Positions 45,065 to 55,310 of a DNA stretch of 64,000 bases are shown in pieces. The stretch covers positions 1 through 64,000 of the forward strand of contig WTXG01000147.1 of NCBI GenBank assembly GCA_022496185.1. The letters are read 5' to 3'. The notes beneath the pieces are model-generated. The model saw only the letters and a program-made list of their open reading frames with translations, made no database searches and was not told the DNA's origin. Numbering within the stretch: the first letter of the stretch is position 1; each line of letters starts with the position of its first letter. A program made the translations under genes and the position numbers. Source of the stretch: Multifurca ochricompacta. Its lineage: Eukaryota; Basidiomycota; Agaricomycetes; Russulales; Russulaceae.

Positions 45065-46120
45065 GTGTCTCAGAACAGCTCCCCTTTGACCAACTCTTTG
45101 GATCAAGCAGCCTCCCCCCCTACGAGCTTACCCCCCCCACGAGATCCTCAACTTCACTGCCTTAGTAGAGGCAGCTGCCACAGCATCCCCTGCCCCTCCT
45201 TCATCGGTCTTGCCTCCTCTGGAACTCCCAGAACTTCATCCTTTCCCTGTGCCCTCCCCCACCCTCCAATTGCCCCCTCTTGTTCCTCCAGGCCTCTTAA
45301 ACGCGTCCAATACCTTTGGCACCCCCCCCCCTCGTTATATTCGTCTTCCAACCCCTGCTCCACCCCCTCCCACTGCAGCAAACGCCCTCTCTCCCCACCA
45401 CCCTGGCCTTGTCCATCGGACACCTCCTCCTTCTCTCGTCAATCGCCCCCTTTGCACTGACCATCCAACCAATCCTCACCAGTATCTTATATACTACTCG
45501 CTTGACGGTCATCAAGAGTCTTGGGTGCCCACTCAGTTCTCCAGAGAACCTAGCTTCTTTGACCAATTCCCCTGCTTTGTGGACGTGCTCGCTGATCTCC
45601 CCCATTATCTCCCTGGTGTGGGCATTCCTCTCCGCTTTCCTCACTTTCACAACGTTCCTATTCGTCCTGCCTTGATCGATTTCTTCGTTCCCCTCATTAC
45701 CCCCCCTCCCACTTTGTAAACCTCAATCTTTGTGCCAAAGTAGGTTATTTGGCCCCCAACCCTTGCACTTTCCAAAGGGGCCTGCTGGTCTATTCCTGGA
45801 ACGCTTCCCTTGCCCGCTTGAATCGCACCCTCTCCCCAGAACTGCAAGACATCTTTAGTGGGGCAAGAACATTACTCCAAGGCTTTGATCTCCTGGACGG
45901 ATGATTTATCAGCCTCTTCGGCACCCTAAATTTTACTGATCTAGGTGTTACAATAGAAGACAGATATTTTACTGTTTGAGACGCACTTAGAACCCACCCA
46001 GAGCTCATCCCCTTCACCCAAGCAGTACGTTTACCTACCAACCCTGTCCCCCTTCTCCCCATTCAGCCTGCAGACGGGTATACCTGCTTTGAAGACATAG
46101 ATTTCGATAGTAACCTCTAA
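45065..46120 (+). pseudogene. Element D upstream ORF1, proline-rich
   Basis: A reading frame between the 5' LTR and gag. It begins with a Pro/Ser-rich region (FTALVEAAATASPAPPSSV; PTPAPPPPTAANALSPHH), then a globular part (YLIYYSLDGHQESWVPTQF; FPCFVDVLADLPHYLPGVG). After a frame change in a C-run near 45708 it continues with LVYSWNASLARLNRTLSPEL and ADGYTCFEDIDFDSN, to a stop near 46120. Two TGA codons (near 45901-45906 and 45977-45979) stand in otherwise open sequence, where CGA is likely ancestral. C-run indels near 45132 and 45708 may be sequencing artefacts. I do not recognise the family. Confidence 0.55.
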
Positions 46121-46188
46121 ACAGTACGTTGTGCACCTAACTGTAGAGGTCCCTGGTAAATAAAGACATCTCTTGGTCCGGGAAAATA

Positions 46189-47112
46189 GTGTCCTTCCCT
46201 GCAGAAAGAGAAGAGCGTCTCCAACGCGTCCAAAGACAATTCAACCACCTTTTCCAGCTTCACAGAGAAGCACAGCTCGCCCTCCTCTATCCAGAACCAC
46301 TTATCAGCACCCTCCACGACGACGGACAAGCAGAAGGTTGGTGTGACGTCGATACCATCTATCTCCCCCTTCGAATTCTCCTCCCCTTTGGACAAGTCCT
46401 CTCCCAAACCCAGTACAACCAGTTCCTGTCCGGGCCCTGTCAGGCCATCCCTCGAGACTCCCAGCACCAACTTCTCTATTGGCACCTTGCTCAACTCACC
46501 CATTCCACAGGAGACCCCCTTGAAACACTCCTAGTCTGTGTCAACGACGAATACCTCTGGAAAGAACACATTCCCCCTCGAACCCCAGAACTCGAAACAC
46601 TCTTGCTCAGAGGAGAACGCCTCTACTACCTCTCCACCTTTCGTCTAGACCATACCCGAATCAACCTCACCTTTGACGAGATCCGCCTTCACTCTGCTCC
46701 CTCCCCTTCTGGCTGGCGCCTTGTAGAAACAGAAGGGATACAAATTGAATACCTGTGGACTGCTGATTACTGGGAGACCACCTCACGCAACCACTGCCCC
46801 TTCCTTGTTAACCCCCCCATCTTCACAGACCCCCCCTATCTCCCCACCTACACTGAACTTTCCCCAGAACCAGAAGAGCTCGCCTTCCCTACCCTTTCCC
46901 TTGCAGCAGTCACCCAAGAAGAAGAACACCTCACCCAGACCCAGACAGCCTTAATTGGTAACACTACCACTTGGTCTGATCTCGAGACCCCCACAGAAAA
47001 CACCTCTGACTTTGAAGAAAGCTCCCCTGTATCCAGACAACGCTGCCTCTGTGATATTGACCTCTGTACCTGTAACTTTCGTCCAGATACTCCCCCTACC
47101 CCCCAGGCATAG
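46189..47112 (+). CDS. Element D upstream ORF2 (307 aa), unknown function
   Basis: An uninterrupted ORF; the listed first codon is a GTG, and the frame is open from slightly upstream. It contains FPAEREERLQRVQRQFNHLF, GERLYYLSTFRLDHTRINLT and a Trp/Tyr-rich stretch (IEYLWTADYWETTSRNHC). It ends in a Cys cluster (C-x-C-x4-C-x-C in RCLCDIDLCTCNF) that could bind a metal. There is no membrane segment or signal peptide. It is not gag or pol. It keeps coding capacity although neighbouring ORF1 and pol have stops. I do not recognise a family. Confidence 0.6.
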   Translation: MSFPAEREERLQRVQRQFNHLFQLHREAQLALLYPEPLISTLHDDGQAEGWCDVDTIYLPLRILLPFGQVLSQTQYNQFLSGPCQAIPRDSQHQLLYWHLAQLTHSTGDPLETLLVCVNDEYLWKEHIPPRTPELETLLLRGERLYYLSTFRLDHTRINLTFDEIRLHSAPSPSGWRLVETEGIQIEYLWTADYWETTSRNHCPFLVNPPIFTDPPYLPTYTELSPEPEELAFPTLSLAAVTQEEEHLTQTQTALIGNTTTWSDLETPTENTSDFEESSPVSRQRCLCDIDLCTCNFRPDTPPTPQA

Positions 47113-47172
47113 TATTGTGGAGGCCTTCAGCCTTTGATACATACTTACCCTCGCATTACTCGATCTAAGTAG

Positions 47173-47934
47173 GGAAAAAGAAATAAAAGACTCCTTTGCA
47201 TTGTGGCTAGTATTACTGACTGGGCTATCAACCTGGCGTCCCAACACAGAAGAAGTCAGTCCAACTCCCCCCAAGACAGAAGAAGAAATCCTAGAAGACG
47301 CAGTAGCAACGACACACCTGCCACACCTGCCCCCCATCACACCTCTAGAAGACAAAGAGCACAAACCCACCCCAGCCCTAGTGCACCACCGCCAGAACGA
47401 CCAATTCCCCCTGTCCCAGAACCCTTCCTTGCTCATCTAAACTACTCCCCCATCCCACCAACATCCACCCAGCTTGCCTCGACATCGACACCCTTCCTGA
47501 ACCTCCCAGTAGTAGAATCTGATCAGTCTCGGTCCCGATCCCCTTCCATTGTCCATCAAGTCAACCACATCTATCCTGCCACAGATATCTTTGTCTCTAG
47601 GACGCTACCCACTCGAAATCCTAGTGAACTACGAGAATTCCACCTTCATTGTTCTGCTCAGCTTGCAACTCAAAGAGCCAATCACCTTGACGTCTACCAT
47701 CCCCTGAGTGAAGCTAATCATATCACCACAGACCCCCTGTACTTTGAAAATCTCCTTTGGCGACTTCGCATTGTTATCTCTGCCCCAGGAATAGTTGAAG
47801 AATATTACTGGATCCACAGAAACATCCGCAACTATCGTCTAGACCGTGCTGTCCTTCGCCCAGCCTATCAAGTTTACTACGCCTGGAACGCCCAAGGGTG
47901 GACTACATACCGCCTTAGCACCCGCTCTGAATGA
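47173..47934 (+). CDS. Element D upstream ORF3 (about 243 aa), unknown function
   Basis: The frame is open from 47173 but has no ATG near its start. The first candidate is the GTG at 47203 (VASITDWAINLASQHRRSQS), so initiation or splicing is unclear. The N-terminal half is Pro/Ser/Arg-rich and low complexity (PPPERPIPPVPEPFLAHL). The C-terminal half is globular (SELREFHLHCSAQLATQRAN; VYYAWNAQGWTTYRLSTRS). Its TGA stop (47932-47934) overlaps the ATG of ORF4 (47931-47933) as ATGA, an arrangement used for coupled re-initiation in some retroelements. Confidence 0.6.
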   Translation, partial: GKRNKRLLCIVASITDWAINLASQHRRSQSNSPQDRRRNPRRRSSNDTPATPAPHHTSRRQRAQTHPSPSAPPPERPIPPVPEPFLAHLNYSPIPPTSTQLASTSTPFLNLPVVESDQSRSRSPSIVHQVNHIYPATDIFVSRTLPTRNPSELREFHLHCSAQLATQRANHLDVYHPLSEANHITTDPLYFENLLWRLRIVISAPGIVEEYYWIHRNIRNYRLDRAVLRPAYQVYYAWNAQGWTTYRLSTRSE

Positions 47935-49390
47935 CCTCAGAACGACCTCTTACTGCTGAAGAATTAGCTCAAGTCCCCTTTGGCTTTACCCACCCTATCT
48001 TTGACTACGACGACCGTGCTTTTGTTGCTACCTGGAAAGGAGACAACTACTACACTCAGACTCTTGGACACGACTGGAAACGTCTTCGGGACAGTCGCAT
48101 CCTTCCTGCAAACGAATATCTCAGTAATTTCCCCAACATCACCTCATCAGCAACCTTGACCCCCACACATTCTACGGAACATACAACGGAAAGGAAGTCC
48201 GTTGGTCCGACACCCATACAGCGTGGGTCTACCTTAATAACCACCGTGTCCAATTTCCAGTTGCTTCTATCACCTCGGACGAAGAAGAAGTGTCCCAGTC
48301 CCTTGAAGCTGTAGAGCAATCCCTTCGTGCTATCACCCTCAGAACCCCCCCTACTCTCCCATCCATATCCCTTGCCTCCACAACTACCGCTATTGCTTCA
48401 CACCCTCCAAAGACACCAACACCTCTGAACATCATGAGTACTACTGCTGCCTCCAATGGAAAGATCCTAGGATCACCCCCAGAATCTTTTGATGGTCAAG
48501 CCTCTAAAGCAGAACGTTTCTGGTCCCAGCTAGCCAACTACTACTACCTGAATGAAGGTGCCTTCACTGATGAGAGTCGACGAGTCTCTGCAGCCCTCAC
48601 CCACTTTAAACTTGATACACCAGCAGGTGAATGGGCCAGAGACCGCACCAACACTGCACTCCAAGCCAACCCCCCTTCCTTCGGGACCTGGGACCGCTTC
48701 AGAATTGACTTTGAAAAACAGTTCATTCCAGTAGAGAGTCGCCTCCTGTCCACCAAGGCCATGTACGAAATTCGCCAAGGCACTCGCCCCTTCAATGACT
48801 GGTACCAAGAATGGTCCACCCATGCTACTCGTGCCACAGTGGACGAAAACACCAAGATCTATGCCTTCCGAAGCATGATCAACCAAGGTCTAGGACAGAA
48901 GCTCCTTGGACTATCCCCCCAGCCCACCACACTCCGTGATCTTGTCACTAAGGCCAGAGAATTTGATGCAGCATGGCAGCTTTATGGCAGGACCACCAAG
49001 CCTCGACCTCTCCATCTGCGTGTTGGAGAAGCTACCACTGACAACCCAGAAGCCCAAGTCAACTTTGTTGCCTCTCCCCAGCCCAGAAACCCTAACACCC
49101 CTCCACGCACTACCAAGTTAACCCCAGAAGAAAAGAAGTATCGACGAGAAAATAAGCTTTGCTTCTATTGTGGGAAGCCTAATCACATCGCCAATCAATG
49201 CCGCAGCAAGACCAGGGCCATCCAAGGTCAAGGACCTCCTCGCCCTACCCCAGTAAGAGCCCTGGCATCAGAAGAAGCACCCCCCCAAGCACCACGACCC
49301 CCCCCTGACTACCTCTCAGTATCCGCCACCAAGAGCTATGAAGATCCAGTACCATACATGATGGACGAAGACGGGCCTTCGGATTTTTAA
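47931..49390 (+). CDS. Element D ORF4 and gag with zinc knuckle
   Basis: ORF4 starts at 47931 (MTSERPLTAEELAQVPFGF; YYTQTLGHDWKRLRDSRILP) and its frame closes at 48314. The gag frame is open from 48126 and contains HTFYGTYNGKEVRWSDTHTA, which resembles the N-terminal aromatic domain of A/B/C gag. ORF4 and gag are thus probably one protein joined near 48130-48165 by a one-base change. Downstream are the capsid (FDGQASKAERFWSQLANYY; FEKQFIPVESRLLSTKAMYE), the CCHC knuckle CFYCGKPNHIANQC near 49159-49200, and the end at SDF-stop (49388-49390). No ATG precedes the capsid in the gag frame until well inside it, which supports the join. Confidence 0.8.
49381..49390 (+). promoter_or_regulatory. Putative -1 gag-pol frameshift site, element D
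   Basis: Gag GAT TTT TAA; pol GGA TTT TTA ACA. T5 lies at 49384-49388. Same geometry as the A/B/C and F families. Confidence 0.6.
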
Positions 49391-51622
49391 CACGTCCTAC
49401 AGCTGCACTGTCTGTGAGGACTTCTTGTAACCCCAGTGTTCCTTGTACGAGCCGCTCTGCGGTCCTAGATAACCTTGGTTTTGAGCATGTATCCTTGTTA
49501 GTGACTAGAAATGCTAGATCACCTTCTATTGTGCTCAAAGCAGAACTCATTGGACGAAACACTAGGAAGAAAATCAGTGCGCGTGCCCTAATAGATAGTG
49601 GGGCAGAAGGATTAATAATCCATCAAGACTATGCCAAAGCACATCACCTAACCTTGAGCACCCTTGCCAAGCCTCTCCGTGTCAAAAATGTGGATGGAAC
49701 TAGTAACGCTAATGGAGCCATTTACTACACCACAACCCAAATCCTACGACTACCCCTCCAAGACCAATACCATGAAGAACTTGCAGAGTTCTATGTTACT
49801 AATATAGGGGACCATGACATTATCTTAGGAACTGACTGGCTACGTTGCCACAACCCAGAAGTAAACTGGAAAGATGACACCCTGACCTTAAAACATTGCC
49901 CCACATCTTGCACCCTTACCATGACCCCTCTGACCTTTGCTTCAACACACCCCTCTTGCCCTGCCCTGTCTACAATCACAGTACAACCCCTGATGGACCA
50001 GACACTCATAGCAGCAGCAGAAACCTTTGCAGCCCTAATCACAGATCACCCCATGATTACCCCAGAAGAAGTGCCTCCCAAATTCATTGTCCATATCCGT
50101 GCCAAAACTACCATGTCCACTCAGATTGCTGCAGATCAAGTAAAGACCCCTATGTCCTTAGAAGACCAACTCCCTCCTGAATACCTCGCATACCGATCTG
50201 TCTTTGAAGAGAAAGCCTCTCAACGTTTGCCACAGCACCAGCCATGGGACCATGCCATAGAACTCAAACCAGATGCCAAAGTGCGTGACTGCGGCATCTA
50301 CAAGCTCACCCCTGAAGAACAGAAAGCCCTGGACGTTTTCTTAAATGACCACCTGGCCAAGGGATATATCAGAGAATCTAAGTCCCCCATTGCTAGTCCC
50401 TTCTTCTTTGTAAAAAAGAAGGATGGAAAACTACGTCCTGTCCAAGATTATCGAGCCTTGAATGAAATCACAGTAAAGAATGCTTACCCCCTACCCTTGA
50501 TCCCAGAACTCATTGACAAACTTCACCATGCTCGCTACTTCACCAAGTTTGATATCCGCTGGGGATATAACAATATCCGTATCAAAGAAGGAGATGAATG
50601 GAAAGCCGCCTTTAAGACCAACCGAGGTCTCTTTGAACCCCTTGTCATGTTCTTTGGACTCTGTAACTCCCCTGCCACATTCCAAGCCTTCATGAATAGA
50701 GCCTTCGAAGATCTCCTTGCCACCGACCATGTTGTCATCTATATGGACGACATCTTAATATTTACAGACACTATGGACCACCACAGAACACTTACTCACC
50801 AAGTCCTCCAGCGCCTCCAACAGTTTGACTTGTATCTAAAGCCTGAGAAGTGTACCTTTGCTCAGACAACCATTGACTATCTTGGCCTAGTCATCACAGC
50901 TGGCTGTGTCCAGATGGACCCTGCTAAATTAGAGGGTATTACGAAATGGCCTCCCCCACGCACCCTAAAACAACTCCAAGCCTTCCTTGGATTCTGCAAC
51001 TTCTACCACGTTTTATCAAAGATTTCTCCCTCATTGCCCGCCCCCTCCATGATCTCACCAAGAAAGATACCCCTTTCCTCTGGACTTCTGACCATGACCT
51101 TGCCTTTTCCACCCTAAAGAATGCCTTCACCACTGCCCCTGTCCTTGCCCTCCCTGACCATACTAAAGCTTTCCGTATCATCACTGATGCCAGTGACTTT
51201 GCTATTGGTGCCATCCTTGAACAACCTGATGAACTCAATCGCTACCATCCCCTTGCCTTCCTATCCAAGTCCATGCTGGATGCTGAACACAACTATGACA
51301 TCCATGACAAAGAACTTCTTGCCATTGTTTGTGCTCTGGACACCTGGAGACACTACCTTGAGGGTGCAGCCCTTCCCTTTGAGGTGTGGACTGACCACAA
51401 CAACCTGACTTACTTCCGCTCCAAGCAGAAGCTCTCCCGCTGCCAAGCACAGTGGGCCCTTGAACTGTCTCGATACAACTTCACCATTGTTCACAAACCT
51501 GGCTCTTTCAACAAATCTGATGCTCTGTCCCGGCGTCCAGACCATAAAGAGGGGATAGAGCATGACAATGATGAGCGCATACTCCTGGACTCTAAGTTTT
51601 TTCGCATTCGGGCCATGAAAAC
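49391..51622 (+). pseudogene. Element D pol, part 1: protease, RT, RNase H
   Basis: Protease active site ALIDSGAEGLII with Asp codon 49594-49596; ILGTDWLRCHNPEVNW downstream. RT core FDIRWGYNNIRIKEGDEWK, FFGLCNSPATFQ and YMDDILIF (50740-50751). RNase H: TDASDFAIGAIL and IHDKELLAIV, then HKPGSFNKSDALSRRP. A one-base loss near 51009 (in FCNFYH) moves pol from the frame of 49414-51117 to that of 50946-51716. The sequence is interrupted at 51622 by a solo LTR inserted between RNase H and integrase. Confidence 0.9.
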
Positions 51623-52225
51623 TGTTACGCTCAGAGGGGCGTACGCGGTCGAGTGCGGGCGGCTAGGTCACAGAGACAAGGTCGGGACGATCTTGGGTCG
51701 ATGCGGAAGACAATAAGTCCAACGCAGGGTCTACCAGAGTCACAGGCTCAGTGTACAAGTCACAAGGACGAGTACCAAAGGGATGAGTTCGGGTGGTGAG
51801 ACGCAAGGAAGGAAGTTAAAGGTCCACAAGGCTACTGATTGTCACAGGAGCTCAAGATGGGGAACCATCTGAGCGAGACTAGCTAGGGTATATATACATG
51901 CTGGTACTAGCTTAGTCATCTGTTCTTATCATGCTTATCTAGACACTTGTGGTTCTGGACGTGTGACTATGGAACCTTCCATCAGAACCAGTGCCACCGT
52001 CTTCCCACGTCAACTAAGGTTCAGGGTCCTTCTGTACACGAGGCATCAAACCTTACTGTCACGTGATCTGCTTCTGTACCTCATGCCGTATCTGTCTTCT
52101 GGACTTCGGCGTGGGACATCATGACTAAGCCGGCGATGTCCTTGCAGACCCCGCGCGGCTGCTGTCACTGCTTGTGTGTCCCCCACGTCTTGCCGTCTGT
52201 CGGGTACGCTGGGTAGGTCGTGACA
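51623..52225 (+). mobile_element. Solo LTR (603 bp) inside element D pol
   Basis: Termini TGTTACGCTC and GTCGTGACA, flanked by a perfect 5-bp duplication AAAAC (51618-51622, 52226-52230). TATA-like GTATATATAC lies near 51888-51897. It has no internal coding region. It is rich in CpG compared with its surroundings, so it inserted recently or has escaped decay. Its family is not otherwise present in the window. Confidence 0.9.
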
Positions 52226-53719
52226 AAAACCACAGTCACAACAACTCATGACTCCACTCTACACCACAGAATCAAAGACTGCCAAGACCATGACAATGAA
52301 GTCACCCAAGCCCTGACCACCATCTTGCACAATGGGCCACGCTCCCTTGCCAAAGGACTGGAAGACTGGAACCTAGAAAATGGCCTAATCCTACATAAAG
52401 GCCAAGTCTACATCCCCAAGTCCCAAGAACTACGAAGAGACATTGTAAAGTTACATCATGATTCCATTGCCACAGGACATCCAGGCAGATGGAAGACCTA
52501 TGAACTAGTATCACGAGAATTTTGGTGGCCAGGAATGTCCTCCTTTGTCAAAGAATATGTGGATGGATGTGCCACCTGCCAAGAAACCAAAGTTCGACCT
52601 TGACTACCCATCCCTCTGCAACCCAATCAAGTTCCAACTTGAGTATGGGGAACAATCACCATGGACTTCATCACAGACTTACCCCTATCTCAGTCATACG
52701 ACTCCCTCTTTGTGGTAGTGGACCAGTTCAGTAAAGCCACCATCATTGTTCCTTGCACCAAAGATATCACTGCCCCAGAAACCTCCAAACTATTCCTTGA
52801 ACATGTATGAAGACGCACTGGCCTCCCAGACCAAGTCATCTCTGATCGAGGCCCCCAGTTTGCATCCAAAGTCATGAAGGAAATGTGGAGCAAGCTAGGA
52901 GTACAATCATCCTTGAGCACTGCCTATCACCCCCAGACTGATGGAGAGACTGAACGGGTCAACCAAGAACTAGAACAATACCTCCGTGTCTTTTGCAACT
53001 TCCAACAAGATGACTGGGCAGAACTGATCCCCTTTATGGAGTTCGCCCACAATGCTAGAACTCACAGTGCTACTAAGAGATCTCCCTTTGAAATCTGGTA
53101 TGGCTTCCAACCAGAGTTTATTCCCCCACTCCATTTTGCCACCCCTATCCTGTCAGTTGAAGAAAGACTCTGCACCCTAGAAACTATCCGTAGTGAAGTA
53201 GCTGCTGCCCTCCAGGTGGCTGCAGAACTCATGAAACAGTCGAGACCAGATGGACCCCTCCATGCTTTCAAAACAGGGGAGCTGGTTTGGTTGGAAGGGA
53301 CAAATATACGCACCACTCACCCCAAAGCCAAACTCAGCCCCCGATGTCACGGTCCTTTTAAAGTCATACATTCTGGCCCTGTTAACTGCAAGCTTGAACT
53401 CCCTAAGTCATGGCGCATCCACCCAGTCTTTCACAACTCTCTCCTGTCCCATTACAAAGAAACCCCAGTCCATGGACCCAACTTCACTCGACCACCACCA
53501 GAACTTGTGAATGGGGAAGAAGACCATTATGAGATAGAGACCATCTTACAGTCTGCTCACACCCCTAACAGAAAGGGCATCCGTTACCTTGTCAAATGGA
53601 AGGGCTACCCTGCCTCAGAAAACTCGTGGGTCCCCTTCACTGAAATGAAGAATGCCATGACCCTGCTTCAGGACTTCCATCATCGACACCCCACCCTGCC
53701 TAGACCCCCACACCTCTGA
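52226..53719 (+). pseudogene. Element D pol, part 2: integrase and chromodomain
   Basis: Integrase zinc finger: HHDSIATGHPGRWKTYELVS and CATCQETK. The core has MDFITDLPLSQSY, SDRGPQFASKVMKEMW and TDGETERVNQELEQYL, all catalytic residues retained. The chromodomain EDHYEIETILQSAH, YLVKWKGYPASENSWVPF is near the C-terminus. In-frame TGA at 52601-52603, near 52640 and at 52808-52810 break the N-terminal part. The first of these stands where element E has CAA, so both derive from CGA. From 52874 the frame is open to 53719. Confidence 0.9.
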
Positions 53720-53760
53720 CAAACTTGCTATGGCACAGCAAGGCCCTAAAGAGGGGATAG

Positions 53761-54344
53761 TGTCATGAACTGACACCCTAGAAAACCTCCTGACCCCCCA
53801 GAAATCCTCAGACACTCCCAGAAGACCTTGTAAAACCCTCAGAGACGAAGATAACCCTAGATTAAGACCAGAGAAGGGCCGGTCCGGACCAGGGCCGGAC
53901 TCCTGCCAAATTGGAGAGCTGTGGGAAGAGTACTAACAGAACCCCACAATGCCTAAACAGCAGTCCACAAACTGCGGACTGCGGACTGCGGACTGCGGAT
54001 TTCTAAGCCCAAAAGTGGGGCTATTCTCATTGGTGGATCAGTAGGGAGTTAAAGCAAAGTTAACCTCCCCTAAAGTGGTGCACAGACCAAAGTCCCGGTT
54101 GTAATTACGTATATAAACCCTTTGGGAATAGAATGGACAGCTCCAGACTGTCCACTTGTGATCCGGTTCCTGATTACCTAGGAGATTAGCCCCACCTTGT
54201 GGAAGGCTTCTCATCCCTTGCCCTTGAGCTGTTTGCTTCGTCTCCCTTGCACTTTCACCCTCACTCTCATCCTTTGCCCACTTCCAAATCCCTTCCCCTT
54301 TGCATACAATCCACTGTCCAGGCAGTCGACAGTGAGTTGTAACA
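53761..54344 (+). repeat. 3' LTR of element D (584 bp)
   Basis: Preceded by AAAGAGGGGATAG, the polypurine tract. Same termini, ACTGCGG repeats and TATATAAA (near 54110) as the 5' LTR. Confidence 0.93.
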
Positions 54345-55310
54345 TCGATTCATGCTGCATGCGCGCTGCTATTCCCACATATAGTAAATACAATCTGGCG
54401 CCCTAGCCATTCTAGTCATTCTAGCCATTCTAGTCGTTCTAGCAAATGTCATTTTCCTGATGTCCTTGTTAATGCCTTCCCACAAGTTATGAGAGACGGT
54501 GTTTGAGTGCAAGTGTTTTTGAAGTACAAAGAGACGCCTTGAAGGACTTTTCCTCACCAACATACTTTGAAAGCACGCGGAGTACTATCACCCTTCATCA
54601 GTGGATTTTTTCTGTCCAATCTAGCTTGCACTGGGCACCTCGACCTCAATTGGATGCAAAGAAAACTTTGCGTTGGTGCGAAGCAGTGTTAATCAAGTCA
54701 GCATCTACAATCCATTCAAGATGGGTCCTACGGCAGCAATATCAGCAACAGGAAGGAAGAGAACACTACCACCAACTTGCTGAGAATAATCTTCTCGCCC
54801 ATCTGCAACAACAGATGAGATAATTAAACGTAACGCGGAAAGGCCGCAAAACCTGTCACGTCTCGTGCGGAACAAATCATTTGTGATATAAACAGTCTCG
54901 ACAGGGCCGCCGTGTCCCTGTGTGATCTGCACAGGAAGGAGGCAGAACCAGGAACGGGAGAACGATAACTGAGACAGTGTCTCTTTATAAGGACGACCTA
55001 CCAGACTGCTCGTGTCATGTCACGGGTAATTGGTCACATGTCACGTTATGGGCTGTGGGCTGTGCTGCGTGTAACTCTCGTCCCCCTCGTTCTTCTGAAC
55101 GTTTACCAGCCACTGCTTACTGCTATTACAAAGTTGAAAAATGCAATCTAATTCACTCACAAAAAAATTCAGAAGGATGTTTCATGCATCACAAAGGAGT
55201 AGCCAACCAGTCCGTAAGTATCTCTCCCGTAACTTACTCAATGGCTCATCGATCTGCCCTATCCAGCTATTCACTCATCCGAGCCGATCGGAGGATCTGT
55301 TGACGTTGCA
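54345..55310. other. Non-repetitive 5' flank of the NLR gene
   Basis: A 10-bp tandem repeat of CATTCTAGTC/CATTCTAGCC lies at about 54408-54442. A 106-residue open frame at 54503-54823 (TLHQWIFSVQSSLHW; QQYQQQEGREHYHQLAEN) has no recognised domain. A TATA-like TTTATAAGG lies near 54984. The NLR promoter is presumably here, but no clear element can be assigned. Confidence 0.4.

Larger units (their letters stand above)
44434..54344 (+). mobile_element. Ty3/gypsy element D with ORFs upstream of gag
   Basis: Both LTRs are 584 bp and nearly identical; the two differences I see (CTGG/CCGG and CCAG/CCGG) are at CpG. Order: LTR, ORF1, ORF2, ORF3, ORF4/gag, pol with chromodomain, LTR. A 603-bp solo LTR of another family splits pol. 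The 5-bp flanks CATGC (left) and TCGAT (right) do not match, and element C does not resume on the right. The element is therefore the product of a rearrangement, such as recombination between two D copies. Confidence 0.92.

Noticed and set aside
45154..45650. Minus-strand ORFs over D ORF1
   Set aside because: They arise from the GC-rich proline-rich coding region on the other strand.
54503..54823. A host gene upstream of the NLR
   Set aside because: 106 codons with no domain, splice structure or homologue that I can name; reported only as an open frame.
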